Shown one piece after another: positions 22,501 to 37,300 of a DNA stretch of 64,000 bases. Position numbers and translations under genes: made by a program. How positions within the stretch are numbered: position 1 is the first letter of the stretch; every line of letters begins with the position of its first letter. The stretch lies in assembly GCA_019009955.1 (NCBI GenBank), contig CM032228.1:224021001-224085000 (forward strand). The letters are read 5' to 3'. Under the pieces are notes generated by a model. It saw only the letters and a list, made by a program, of their open reading frames with translations. It did not search any database and was not told where the DNA came from. Source of the stretch: Riptortus pedestris. Lineage: Eukaryota > Arthropoda > Insecta > Hemiptera > Alydidae.

Positions 22501-22529
22501 CTATTGCTAAACTTAAAAAGTTGCTAAGT
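16560..22529. other. AT-rich, repeat-poor block, no gene seen
   Basis: About 6 kb with no recognised exon, SINE, S or H copy, while both flanks are crowded with them. Only short oligo-A/T runs stand out. It lies downstream of ChAT and could hold part of an extended 3' UTR, or be simple intergenic DNA. Confidence 0.5.
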
Positions 22530-22535
22530 TTTATT
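22530..22535 (-). promoter_or_regulatory. Candidate poly(A) signal for ChAT
   Basis: AATAAA on the minus strand, about 180 nt after the ChAT stop. In such AT-rich sequence the motif is common by chance. Confidence 0.3.
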
Positions 22536-22712
22536 CATTCCACCCAATGACCTAACCTATATTACAGTCATACATAACTTAACACCTATTGCAAAATTAT
22601 TTGAATTATAGTTAACATTAAATAACTCACACATTAAAATACATGGAACTGCGTGCAGTGGAAGAAAAAAAAAATACAAAAGCTTATTTCATAAGGAATG
22701 TAACTAAGATTG

Positions 22713-22922
22713 CTATCCATTTTGTAATCTAACTTGTAAGAGAGCTTGCATCATATTGAGGCTCTCTTCTAGGGATTGTGCGAATCTTGGAGTACTCGTG
22801 AGCTCTGAAGAATAGAATGCTGACAAACAAAATATCACAGAGTCTCCATGAATATTATAAGAAGCCCCATATCCATCTGGAACAACTGGACCATAACCCA
22901 TGAACCCTATTTTGGTGGCAAC
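22713..22922 (-). CDS. ChAT: ChAT last exon
   Basis: It starts VATKIGFMGYGPVVPDGYG after a TTTCAG acceptor and ends LLQVRLQNG then TAG. The GYGPV..GYG..YN block binds near the CoA/choline site region of the family fold. Phase 0. Confidence 0.92.
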   Translation of the reverse strand, partial: VATKIGFMGYGPVVPDGYGASYNIHGDSVIFCLSAFYSSELTSTPRFAQSLEESLNMMQALLQVRLQNG

Positions 22923-25900
22923 CTGAAATTCATAAGATTAGGCAATTTAAATAGGATTGGAATTCATTTAAAAAAATTGACACTAATTCAAAATTAAATT
23001 TATGCAGCTAAGGACTATTTAAGTTCCTAAGACCATTTTTAGAGGTTAGTAATGTTCAAATAATGAAGGCAATTCCTGACTTATTTATAATATATAATAT
23101 CTCAAATAATAAGACAGAAGTATAACAACATACTTGAGACCTTTCATGTATCTAACAGATCAATTGGGGGATGTCAAACCTCTCATTTTGGAGTTTCAAA
23201 AGTTAATAGTTTTAAATAATTTAATAGTTGCTGTTTAATTTATGATTTTTGTTTCTTTTAAAACAAAGCAACTTAGATGCTGATTAATATATATTTTTAT
23301 TTTTGTAGAAACCCTCTTTCAATTTCAAATTTGGTATATGTTGGGAAAATAATTATTGTATGTTTGGTTAGGTGTAATGATCATGAAGGCTTTCCCTCGG
23401 CCTCAATCTGTTATGTGCGTCCCTTGTGAATGGTCCCTTGTGTCATTAAAGTTTCTTTTTTTTTTTATTTATTTACATCCACTTTATGCTACTATGGCTA
23501 ATTGGGATGGGGTATCTACTGGAAACTACCCTTTTCTAGCCAGGGTGGGCTAAGGAATTTGTTTAATGAGTCAGAATTTGTGTGTGGGGGCTCAGGTTAG
23601 CCATGTGAGTTAAAGCGTTGACCTTAATCTCACATGGTAAACCTAGAGTGGCGAGTTCGATTCTAGCCTGGGCAAAGGAAATTATTTATTGATAAAATTC
23701 ATTAAATAACATCCTAAAAACCCTGGTTAGAAAAGGGTGGTAACCTGTAGAAAACCCGTCCCAATTAGCCTGAGTTGCAAAAAGTGGACATTATAAATAA
23801 TAACGTATAAATAATAATAATAATAATAATAATGAGTCTGTCACTAAATTAATGTCATTAAAGTTAATATGACAGTGATCAGTTTGCTCTCTATTTAATT
23901 ATCCAAACCACATGCACCAACAGTATTTCTTGTGGTTGTGGTACAGTTACCTTGATCTAGTAAGGCCCCAATTATGAAACCACTTTACTCCTTCAAGATT
24001 TATTTGCTAAAAATGAGTGAGAATTCAAACCAACAGATGAACATTTCATTCAGTATATATATAAATATTCTCTTAGATTTTGACTGGAGGAGATTAACCC
24101 TAGAGTTTTTGAGTTTTATATTAATGAAATTTACCTTAACTAGTGGAGAAAGATTGAAAGAAAAATTGATTTATATTTAAAAATAATAATGAAAGTATCT
24201 TTAATTTTACAGATGTTTGCTATAAAAATTTGGAATTAATAAGTATCAACTTCTAAAGGGGGCTCAGGTTAGCCATATGAGTTAAAGCGTTGACCTTAAT
24301 GTCACATGCTAAAGCAAGAGTGGCGAGTCTGGGTAAAGGAATTTATTTAGTGACAGAATTCATTAAATAAAATTCTTTGTCCAACCCTGGCTAGAAAAGA
24401 GTAGTGACCTGTAGATAACCCATTCCAATTAGCCTTAGTTGCAAAAATTGGGCATTAATAAATAATAATAATAATAATCAAATTCCAAAATTTTTTATAT
24501 TAATGTTACAAAATGGAGATATTTGTATTTTCTTGTGTTCAGTCTTCAGTACACCCCACTTCTGTTCATCTCTTATTTCCGATAAGCTGATCTTTCATAA
24601 AACGTATTAATCCAAACTTAAATATGAAATGTATTTATTGTTATATTACTATCTTAGATATAATCAAATATGTTTAGTATGACGTCATCAATTAAGATTT
24701 TAGGGTGTGTGCTACATACTCTTTTTTTTGTCAATAACATACTAGAAATTTAAACATTCCATTAAAAAATATAGATTATATCTGCTAATAGCTGAAGTCG
24801 GACCATAGGGAGGGGGGCTAAAGAAGAGGAAAACTAAAAATGTTTAATATCTCAGTGATTATGAATCAGATAAAAAAAAAAAAAAAATGTATATATTGGA
24901 TTAACTAATTGCATGATTTCCTATTAGCAATAAATACTGACAAAAATATTGATATGCATACTGTGAAAAAGTGTGTTTATAAATAATATATTATTATTAC
25001 CTGGCTTGTGCTTAATGCAAAATGGTTTAGAACTTTGTATGAATCATCATTAAACAAACCCATTGGCATCTTTGATAACTTTGACTGCTCTCTCAGACCA
25101 AGTAGATGGTTATCAATGCCCTGGCCGAGTATATTATCTACCATTACCTCAGTTTGTTTTTTCATCGCTGCATCAAACAGTGCCAATTTTTCTTCAGTCT
25201 GAAAAATTATAAAAAAAATGCTTAAATAATTATAATCATATTAGTACGATCCTCACACAGTACACATTATTCCTCTTCTACTCAGATTTCATTTTAAGAT
25301 GATTCTTTTTTCATTCTTGATATTTTATGTAGACACATACAACTGCATGTAACTGTACTTTTGTACATTTACATTTAGTTTTATCGACACTATAAATTTA
25401 TTGTAAATGTCATGGTTGGTTGGTTCAGTCAGTACATATAATCATGAAGTATACGTGGCAAGCCCTGTTAAAACCCCCAAGTTTCAACAAAACAAAACCT
25501 AAAAAAGGATGGAGGGAAAAGGTACCAACTTTGATCGCCAATATATCTGTCATTTTGTAATTTTTGCAACCATACTGGTGATTCAGAGGGTGAGACAATA
25601 TTGAAAAGTGTTATTAAACTGACATTATACTCGTACTTCCACATAAATCTAAATCTCAAGTACGTTGAAATCTGTCCGAGGATTTAGAATAGGTGTAAAT
25701 GCACATCGCAAATGTCTTTGTTATTAAGTTTAGGTTTGGGTAATGTTATACAATCAATTATGTTGATAAAGCAATCTTCTACAAGTGTTGTTACATTCAT
25801 GTTTCTCTAACTTACTTCAGTAAACCCTTGTCATATAAGGTGTTTGTGTCAGTAAACATCTTACATCCTAGTAAAATACCAAGTAATACCTAGGGATCTA

Positions 25901-28900
25901 TAGGAACATGCATTACTAAGAGAGAAATAGGAAATACGTTATGATTTGCAATCGGTTATTCTAGCATCTGGAAAATATTCTTTGGACTTTTTGTGTCCAT
26001 AACACTCATATTTGGTCCTGTTAAGGCCTAGGTCCTTGGCACTATCTCAGACTAGTCTCATTTGTCAGCTGCTAGATTCCTTGGATTGTGGATATCTAGC
26101 CAGAATGCTCCTCCAAACCGTTCAACCATCTTTATCTGAGCCTGCCTCTGTTCCTAGCCACTTCTGCTTACAATTAAACATTTTTTCAAACAGCATCCTA
26201 GGTCCCTTTTTTTTTACAGAGCCCAACCACTGCATTCTGCCCTTGGCTAGATTTTGTCTCAGAAAAATATTTTTACCCTTGAATTTCAAATTATTGGTAA
26301 TACCAATCTCTATTAAGGAAAAGAGTTTTATATGTACATTCACAGATTTCCACCAAGTAGATCAATAAGAATCAATTCAGCGTTAAGAGATTAGTATATT
26401 TTAGAATCGAGTTATTGATGAATTATAATAAACTTACAGAAGCGAGGCTGAATGTAACCCTTTTAGCAGGGCTGAGAGGGTCATTGGAGTCATCAGACTG
26501 AGCCATAGCCGAAACCCATTGAAGTGTCTCCCATGTCGCCGATCTGATACAGTCTACACGCCCAAGCCGGAATCTCCTCAATGAAGCACTCTCATATGTT
26601 GCAGTCATTTTACCATATAGTCTAGAAAATATAATATCATTGTTATCAAATAATATTTTACTCTGTATAATATGTTTCTTGAATTCCTAATTAACACTTA
26701 GCTTTAAAACTATACTCTACCAAACATTTTGTTAAATTGTAGCTGAATTAAGCATTCATGGAATATAAATATACAGAAATCATTATTTAGTTTAAACTCG
26801 AATCATAATTACATTAAAATTTTTAAATTATTTATAGCTCCAAGTATTAATCACTCAACATTGAAACTCTACTAAAGTGACATCAGAACTATAATCTTGG
26901 ACAAATTATTAATTTCGCACTTTTAACTTTGTTATTGTAATTTTAAAAAATCTGCTGTGGGCACCTCATACTCTCTTGTACTCCTATCAATTAAATAAAC
27001 AAAATTTTTGGTTGTATTTTATTTAAAATTACCTAATTAGCCATAGTAGAAAAAAGTGGACGTATCTAATACATATAACATAACATTTAAAATGATTTCT
27101 TTGAAAATGATAAAGGATATTTCCCTCCGTTCCAAAGCATTGGATTGAAAAACTTCAGATGTTAGAACAATTCTAGATATGAAATTTCAACATTCTGGGG
27201 CTAGTCGTTTTTGGCTTATGCCAGATACACACATAAGCACCATCATGCTGAAACTAGTTAAAATGGATTCAGGGAGGGCCAAAAGGGATAATTCTGTTGA
27301 AATCGGAAAACCAAAAATGTTTGTGATAGAATATTTTTTTTACTTTGCACAAGGAAGTAATTAACAGATTCTCATCTATGCTCTAATATTAATTCTTTTC
27401 TTATACAATTAAAATTTTTCTAAAATTAGGATCTATAAAAACATGCTTTTCCTTTCTTTTAAACTTTAAATGCAATAATTTGCAAATGCTCCTGAATAAT
27501 CTATTTTACCACCGGAAGGAGGTCCATTGCATTGATATTCAAAAAAAAGGAAGGTATAAAAAATGATAATAGGTAACAGAGGCTTCTCTTGATTAAAATG
27601 CCTATTACTAAAAAATATCTTTCCCTCCAAAATAATTGTCAGACACTTGAGGTAGATGGAGAGACCTTCCCTACTAGAACCTAATCCTTGGTAAACCTTC
27701 ATTAATAATAAATTTATTAAAAACTATCTAAGGTGCCAGGTGGTTTCGCTCAGAAAATCATTAGATGCTGAATGATAATGGTATTTTTTTTTGGCAAGGC
27801 TTTAATATGCAGAAATATTTACTTTCCCGTCTCCTTGTTTGGGGCATATCACCTGAATATTTCGTTACTAAAGAGAATTATAGAAATTTTAGCTATAAAG
27901 CATAAAAAAAATAAAATTTCCTAAACAACCCATCTGCACTGTTGAAAATATCGTGGACAATATTAATCATAATCATGGATAGTATTCATTCATCGTTATT
28001 AAAACCCATTACTGATGTAGCTTTGCAAGGGAAATATTCAGGCTGAATAAGTGTGAATGTTATTCATTGCAAGACTGTCTGAGTATTTATTTTTATTAAA
28101 TTTTACAGCTTTCTGGACAATCAATGAACTATTGATAAGTATGTCAGTGTAAACGCAAAGTGGTTACTATTCAATCCTATTCATTGTTTACAACTTTATT
28201 GGTCATAAATAACATAATAGAGGATAGCATTTTTCTAAATCTATGAACTATGTATAGTCAAAATTTCTATTCCTAAAAGAGCAGCTCTAAACTCATCAAG
28301 TGTGTCTATTTTATGTATTTAGTATCCAATCTTACGAAATATTCTATTGTATGCCCGACGAAGAAACTTAGTATTCATTTTTCATAGTGTGCTCTATTAT
28401 GTGTGCTTTTGATGGGAAACGGATAGTAGTTCCTTTCTGTGCATACCGCTTGGTACGTACCAACGGCTTAGTGCTCAATCAATTTTTGACTCCCTCTTTA
28501 GTTTTTAGTGTATATCTCATTTATACTTTGTAATACGTCAAAAGTTTCTCTAAATAACAAAACAACCATCTTTTGGCATTTGCATATTTGCCGAAAAACC
28601 AATAAGAAATGAAATATCGCTATTTTAAGTTTAAGATGTCTCTTGCAACCCCCACACTTGTTCATCTCAGAGAATATTAGTATGAAATAGTCTAAGTTGG
28701 GTTAGTAGTAATCGACGTATCAAGTTTCATAAAATTCGGTTCAGTAGTTTGGGTGTGAAAAGGTAACAAGCAGACACCAAAGGAAAAAATTGTTGATATC
28801 GTTTCAGTTCCATGTGAATGAAAAAGAAATTTTGAAAGAAAAAAAAATGTAAAGACAGATATCAGAATTATATATATATGACAAATTTGATTTGCAAAAA

Positions 28901-31701
28901 ACAGAAGATTTCACGAACATATCCGAATGATTTTCTTGTAATTTGTGAGAAACTACACTTTTGCCAGTGCTCTTATTTACTGTGAAATTTAGAAAGAAAA
29001 AAAAAATGATATTCAATATGAGCGGAAATAGAAGTGGGTACAGGATAATACCTATTTTTGCCGTCCATTTATCTCAGAACCATGCTAATTTATTTTAGAA
29101 TTTAAAAATTCAAATATTTAATAATTAGAACATTACAACAAGGTATTTCAGTATGTCAGGTATTTAACAACAAAATTCCTCCTAATAAAAAGCCTCCTGT
29201 CCCACATTTTGGTTTATCTAAGAGAGTAATAGGAATTTTGATGATTTGACATAAAACTGGAACATATAGATGGTTAGTGACACTCATATTTTACACGGGC
29301 TCCCGAAAACAATAGAACTATGTGGTCGAACGAGATTAATATTTCAAAAAATGTTATACTCACTTGTAATATGCTAGCTGCAGTGCCATCTGAATGTAGG
29401 CGTCTGGACTGACTTTACACGACTTTATAAAATTCTTTCCATATCCATCAAACCGAAACACATAATAGTCCAGATCTTCAATAAGGCTGGAACAATGATG
29501 CATTTAATTAATAAAAGGCTAAAATGCTTAACAAGTTTGGTTCATTTAAAAGAAGTAATATGTCATTCTTAAAGAAAAATCTGACTATTATCACTTAGAG
29601 ATTTTGATTTATTTGCTTAAAATCCAGATAATTTGTTGGTCTGTTTTAAGGGAAAAGAGTTCATTTTTCAACACATGTAAAAAAAAATTATTTGATTAAA
29701 GTTAAGACATATTTAACAAAATATTCTTTACAGCAATTAGGGTAGTACAGTTCCCACAGGGAGAGTTGGGTGGGGTTCTTTTTAAAGTTGGTATAACTGC
29801 AAAAGAGTAGTCACTATTTCCACTGGCATACATATTTAAATGATGAATAGCCAGGAAACTTGTAAGTATCCCTTCTAACGGATTGGCTTTTCAGATGTCC
29901 GATCCACAGTCGAGGATCACAGATCATCAACTAATGCTGACATGATTAGGATGATTTTGTGAAGAAGCAGATTCAATTTTGTGTTACAACCCATCCTTAG
30001 TGGATTTTCCTTGTTAATGAACTACATATACAAACTTTGAAAAAAAATTTCTATTTCGAGTATCTCTGATAGAAGGTACTCTATTCAAAAGTTATCATGT
30101 TAATCGACACACTTACATATGTTACAATAGCTTAAGTCTTACCACATGGCCTATGAGCAAAGGAAAATTAATAATAAATTGACAAACATTTAAAAAATCT
30201 TAAAATTTCAATTGAAAACAAACTTTTGACTCTACTAAACAAGTTAATAGTTCATGGAAAGTTACTATGATATACAGTGATTATTACTATGAATTATTAA
30301 TAACTCTTGAAGTTGAAAACTGATGAATACTTTGTTTAGAAGCACTTGACCTATTAAAGTTAAATGGTTCCTAACTTCAAGAAGAAGTTAAACTTCTGAT
30401 TCTGAAAAGTATATCATACATTAATTAAGGCCAACAGGCTTGTTCTTGTCTTGTTCTCACTTTGCCTCAGCCACTGTTTCTTTACCTGTCATACAACACT
30501 GGGTGATAAACAGTTTCCACATGTTTAAATTTTAGATCAGGCCTAGATTCTTACTGAGTCTTCAGACTTAGATAAATATCACGGAACATTTTTCTTTTAC
30601 GATCAACCCAAACCCCACTTTGTTCATGCTTTCTAGTAGCTCACCTCAGGCATAATCTTCAAATAATGGATATTACACCGTATTACTTTACTCGCAATTA
30701 TATTATAATCATACTTCATACAGAATCTATTAATACTCGGGAACTAAAATATGAAAATTTATTCTACTAATTTTAAGACCTATTTTTAAATTAATTATGT
30801 GATATCTCTTTAATTTTTAATTAAGGAACCACCAATTCTGTAGTGGTAAGGACGAGAATACCTATGTTAGGCATGTTCCTTTGTTTTTTTAAAAGTAGTT
30901 AAGAGTGTTAATGCCATTTTATTTCTTTGACACCCATGATAAATATATTCATAAAACAATGGTAAAACTATTTATGTTTTAGGGTTTATTAAAATTACGT
31001 TTTATACTTTTAGTGAAGATTTAAGTCCCTAAAGAATGGCATATTGGTCATGATACATATTGGGAAACATATAATAAAGAGATTTTAAGGAGAAGATGCA
31101 TTTTATTTACTGACTCTGCCAACAAATTAAGTAGAAATGACAATTTATGCCCAAAAAAAAAGTGATTTCATAATTATGGCTTCATTTAAATAAATATAAA
31201 TTAACAATTTGAGTAATTTACTTGTCTATAGAACGAGCAGCTTCATTAATGGCTCTATTAAGGCAGTTGGTCTTAGGCTTCGGCTCAACCCAAAATAGTT
31301 CTTGAAGAGCTGACGTGCATGGCAAGACTTCATTTGTGCTTACTGTTTCACAGTCTTCTATTATTGATTCGACAACAGCAATTAATGCTACTGCCTCTGA
31401 CGCTGAATGTTCATAGCACAAACCGTTTACTCCATCAGTGCCTATGATTATCTAAAAAATAAAAATATAAATAACGTGTAAAGAAGTAAGATACTTTAAA
31501 TTAAAATATTATGTTCTAGATAACAAGTTTTGGTTCCTTTCTGGATCATTTGGAAAACAAACATTCTTTGGAAGACTAAAAAGTAGTCAAAAGTTATAAT
31601 ATTTAAACTTAAACAGAAAATAACTAATCGCAAAGAAAGTATAAGTCAGATTGAAAAATAGCATCGAAATAATATTATTGTAATCAGCTATGTTGGTTGT
31701 A

Positions 31702-31777
<76 letters not shown>

Positions 31778-32553
31778 TGTTAATACTCTAGCAGTCGAAA
31801 TTTTAGTTTTACCATTACCAAACTCGATATTTAAACTTATTATTTATAAATAAAGATCATGTTCGTAAATGTGGGGGAGAGGTTTGCAGGGGGAATTTCT
31901 AAATATCTCCATTATTATAAGTCAGATTGAAAAAGTGTACATCACCAATCTTTTTCGAAATGTAATGTTCTATAAGTGATGTTATGTAAGTTTTTTCACT
32001 ATCATATATTAACCAAGATATTTCGATTATTTAGCAGATTTCCCTTAAGAGAAATCAACTATTGAGGTCGTATTCATGACGCCGATTTTGAAATTTTTCT
32101 TCAAATGTCCATGGACCCTACCCTGGAGATGAGGAACGTTCAAAACTTAATATATATATTTCTCTGATCTGGAGGGAAATCTGCTTAGTTTTCGCAGCCC
32201 CTGTGTGACGGACTTTTCTTGGCATATTTTCGGTCAGTGCTACTTTAACGAAGTTCTCCAGAATCTCTCTTATCACAATAGAAACTCTCAAGAAATATCT
32301 CGGTCAGTAGGTCAGTATAGGTCGGTTCGAAAAATTGTATAGAACCAATCTTATCTCGTATATAAATGATGTTTTATACGTTTTTTCACTATCGTGATTA
32401 TTAACCGAGATATTTGCATTTTTTTAGTTTTAGCAGATTTCCCTTCGGGGAAATCAGCTATTGAGGTTGTACTCATGACGGAATTTTCGAGCTTTTTCTT
32501 CAAATGTCCATCGATCCTACCTAGGAGATGACGAAAATGAGGTCCGTTCAAAA

Positions 32554-32605
<52 letters not shown>

Positions 32606-34322
32606 TTTTGAACGGACCTATATATTCGTTCTGTTGCTCCCCCCCCTTCTTTTGTTTTTCGATTACTAAAATTTGAGTGATTGAGATAAAACTGATTCTG
32701 ATTCATTACAAATTACAGCACTAGCTTTAGTAAATTGTTTTCAATAAAATTAATATGTTATATTCAAATATATTTCATTAATTGTTTGTATTTCCTGTCT
32801 ATCTATGCAGCGCTACGAGGTTGGCTTGCCTGTTTGTTTACAATTCAGCCTTGTATTGTACATTTACTGAGCATTCACGCTTGTTTTACCTGTACGTGCA
32901 TATATTTATCTATTGTAAACCTTTGCGTAGGAAATCTGCTTAGTTTACGCAGCCCCTGCGTGACGGACTTTTCGGCCTTTAGTAAATCCTCACTCCTACA
33001 CATCTCATATTAACAGAAAGCTGTTACATTATGTAACACTTTATTTGAAGCCCAAATACCAAATATTCTTCTCATTGAAATTTTTGAGATAAATGCAAAT
33101 AAGTGACGGAAGTAGGAAATATGCTTAGCTTCTGCTTGGCGGGTTTTTTATTATCAAGTTGAGAGGTAAAATACTCTATTTCCTTTATAACCTTAGCATT
33201 TTCTTCCCTGTGGTTATAACCTCTCAACTTTTTCATTTAAAATGTGGACATCTACTGGTTGAAGGAGGGAATTTTTCCAGACATGTAATAAATCGGGTAT
33301 TATTTTTTATTTATTTATTTTTTTTTTATTATTTTTTTTTCTTTTTCAATAACATCTAAATAGAATATTTGCTTCCTGCAGATGACATTTTAATTTTGAA
33401 GTAGATACCTGAATAGTCTTGTCGAACCATCTGTTAGGAGTGTTTAGCTGCGAGCCCCCTCCATGTATCATCTGATGTGCCATGCTGGTCTCATCTCTGG
33501 TCCCAGCTGTCATCCCCTGAGCACCTCGATTACCTCTTCGATTGAACTTCTCGCCAAGCGGCTTTTGATCCAAGCAGATCAGAAACAGGCTTGACTCGAT
33601 CAGTTTCAGGCTTGTCCTGTTCTCCTCATCTGAAACGTTCTTTTAATATACCTCTTTGGGGTAGAAGTGACGTCACAAAGTAGAAGAAACCAAGGACATG
33701 AGCTCACTTTTCAGGAACATATTTATTTCAAAATCATAACAAAACTACTTGACAATCCAATAAAATACAATGATAAAATAAATCACTGACTAATAATATA
33801 TTAGGAACAATAACAACTTACTGGCTACTGAAACATGCAACAATAAAATAAATAGGTGCTTAACTTTAGCTGGGCTTGCGAATATCGCAGTTCAACAATT
33901 TATAAACACTACAGGGTTGTTGTATGACCATATATTGAGGAATTATCCTAGAAACTAATACAAAAGTCTAGTGACTAATGACCGTTTGTATTTGGAAAAT
34001 TGTAGCGGAAGCTGAACTTTCTCAGCTGTTACTAGAGATGTGGAGTCTACGTCATTATCGATCATTACGACCGATCGTCACAGTACACATGATAGAACCC
34101 TTAGAGACCTTAATAGAAATGTTCTTTTTTCATGGCACTTTGAATTAGACAGACAGTTGCCCCAATTCCTCCTTCGCCCTAGCAGCGTTAACGCATGGAA
34201 CTTGAAACTACTTACAGCTACCCTTAAAATGGAACTATAGTTCAGCAGAAGGAGAACTATATTTTCTCACCCCCGGTGGGTCACACCACCTTATCACCAA
34301 ACAAATCTAGAAGCTGGGACTC

Positions 34323-34379
<57 letters not shown>

Positions 34380-37300
34380 GCAGCTAGGACAAAAATGTTT
34401 CTGACAAATTTGACTAAGAGTAAAAATTTGCACGAAGTCTTACATTGCTTACCTCCCTACTATAAATCAAAGTGTCATGCGAGTTTTTCTGTTCTATTTT
34501 TTACTGCTTTATATGTGTTTATTGAATTTAAATGAACCTACGTTGCAGTTGAATTTCTTTTTTATATTAGTTTTATAATGGGTACAATAACGCTTGCCAT
34601 CCATACGGGAGTATATTTTATTTCCTCCTCGTCTTTTTATTTTAGTTCTGTTTTGATATGCATTCCTTCCGTCAAGTTTCCAATGTTCTAGCGTTTTTCG
34701 GGGCTATTAATGGTTTTTCAAATGTCACTTTCCTACATATGGTCTAAATGGAATGATAAGTTGCGGTGTTCTTGTTGTATTTATTTTGGTATAAAATGTT
34801 TTGCCAATGTTTCAAGTTATAGTGAGATTCCTGTATTTTCTGGTTCTTAAGATATAGTAGACTTTAGATTCGAATAACGTTTTGTATAAGAAAACGATTT
34901 ATTGTAATGTAAAAGAGTCTGTGGTCTGGTTTGTTTTTGGCCAAAGAGCTGTCATTCCATGTTGCATTCATGTTTTATTGATATTATTTCCCAAGATCAT
35001 ATTTATATAGTTAACTGTTGGAAACATGTTTTAATGTCCCTTAGTATTTTCAATTCTCTGTCCCTGTTTGGTTACCGTCGTTTGTTATTATGATCAGCAG
35101 TTTATCCGATAAATATTTATTTTTTTTTTTATTAAATTGTTCTTATCCCCCCCCCCACATATTGTTGATGTGGACCATCTGTGATGGGGTTGATCCTGTC
35201 GTTTATGTTTGCCTTGTGAACCATGAATATGTAGTATTTTGCTGTCTTGATCGCCCAATCTATCTTCAATAAAAACTAGTTTTCAATTAAATATGTTTGT
35301 TTTTATACATTAATTATGTTTATATTAATATTGTCGCTGGGTGTTTGGCCGTTTCCTTTTTTGTTGGCATTCGGTGGCTTTTGGCTTGTAGGAGTAGAGA
35401 CCTTTTTGTTGGTCCTTGCATAACACTAAATGGGTCTAAAGTTGAAATAATGTAACTGTTTACAGAGTTGTTCATTTCCCACTGTTAAGGCCTTATTGAC
35501 ACTCTTTAGCCCACAAAGAAAATGTCAACTACCTTGGGAAAATATGTTGAATCTCTACACATTCGGACTATCTAAATTGTTGAAGTGATCGCGGGCAATG
35601 GTCATCAGAAAGAATGCATACAAAATGACTTTGATTTACACTTCTCTTTTCTACCTCCTTGGGTACACAGTTATCCATATCCCATGTGACTAATACCTGA
35701 AATAGTAGTGGTTATTACAAATGTTTTCTTTAGGGATGAAAATTACACTTACGGTCCAGCAGCTCTTCTCTCATTTCTGCCCAGACGTGCCTTTGCGCCG
35801 ATGTTAGCAAACCTAATGCTGGGACTGATGTATCCGTCCCTCTGTCAAGAATCGCCAGGATGTGACCGGCAATTTCTTCCTCCGACAGCTGCTTTCCATC
35901 TTGTTTCAAATGAACTGCATAAAACTGGAAGAAAAACATAATATTATCAATATACTAGAAAATTAAGACAGCACTGATCAAGGTGAATAGATGTATCTCA
36001 CCTTGTTCCTGCATGCAACAAGGAAGTGCTGATTTGGGTCGGGAACATCTGGTTCAGTGTTCATGAGTGTGTCTGACCCTACTCCAGGTACTCTGTATGA
36101 TGTCATGAGGCGGTAGTTTTGTGCCATACAAAGTGGTTGCCCTTTCTCTCTCGATGTTGCTTTCTCAACTGGGATCTCCCTCCTATAATATTAGTGATTC
36201 CAAGTAGTTTATTTAAAATCTATACAAGAAACATTAAAACAGTAAATTAGTGATTGTTTCGACGCGGTACTTATCATGGTACGGTCCACTCTTGTAATAG
36301 TAATTCCAAAGAATAGGTGAATGTAAAAGCTTATGAAATGATTGAAGAAGAGGAATGTGTTTTTGACAAATCAGTGTTTAATAAACCCCAAACCTTGATT
36401 TAAATAAACTGTCGATCATGGGACGATGACTGCTTTCAAGATTCGTTTATACAGATTGCAAGTTAATCAGTACAACTGTATTTCATATATTTTCATACAT
36501 TATTAATTCTATCTCAACCAATGAACTGCTCCTTCTAGACTCTGCGCCATCTTAGCACATCAGAGCGCCCAGCCATTAGGATCCTCCAATAGTGAATCCC
36601 TAGTGGCTTGCCACACTTGGTGTTCAATGGAAATTTATACTAGTGGGCACCTCTCCACTTCGGAGGTCTATGAAAAGTTGAGGTCAAAAGTGTCTACCCC
36701 AACTAAAATGTAGCACGCTAAAATTTTCAAATAGTAGTTTTATGAAATACGTGGCTTAAGGTTCTAATTGGCGCGTCAATAAATATTTTTCGAGACAGAG
36801 AAAGTATAAAAATACAATGGTGCTGCATATCCGTTCAGTCAACCCCCAAAAGGCAAGCGCGTTCGTGGAGATATTTCCACGACCTCCTGTCCCAGGTGTA
36901 TACATCAGTTCAAGGGCACCAGAGAGAGTGATGGTTCATAAGAAAATCTTCACCACAATGTACTTCCTCTCTGCCAACAGGGCAATCCACCTTGCGTATA
37001 ACTGGCAGACACTTGATTTTATGGCGTTCCATTCAGTAGTTGTTGTGCGAGGTTGGTCGTCATCAGGCGATCCAAGCAGAATTGTCCTGGTGCGACGAAT
37101 TCCTTCGATTCAGGTATATTCCTTCAAGTCGAGTTGCTTGTACTTCAAACGTGGATGGCTGATGAGAAAGTGTTTTGTCCGGAAACAATCTGACACTTTT
37201 GACTTTGACTCCCAAAGTGTGGGTGGATTGAAATAAATTTGTATTAGGTGCCCATTTGTGCCGTCACTCATTCTACCTCCGCAGGTTTTCTTATCATCTT

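Noticed and set aside
23587..23680. A tRNA gene
   Set aside because: The A- and B-box-like segments belong to SINE heads with long conserved bodies and AAT tails. The anticodon arm does not pair properly.
26012..26368. 118-codon ORF inside a ChAT intron
   Set aside because: No recognisable domain, no splice context, opposite strand to ChAT. Probably chance or an old repeat.
36817..37236. 139-codon ORF inside a ChAT intron
   Set aside because: Unfamiliar sequence and overlapped by an opposite ORF. Kept only as an unclassified region.
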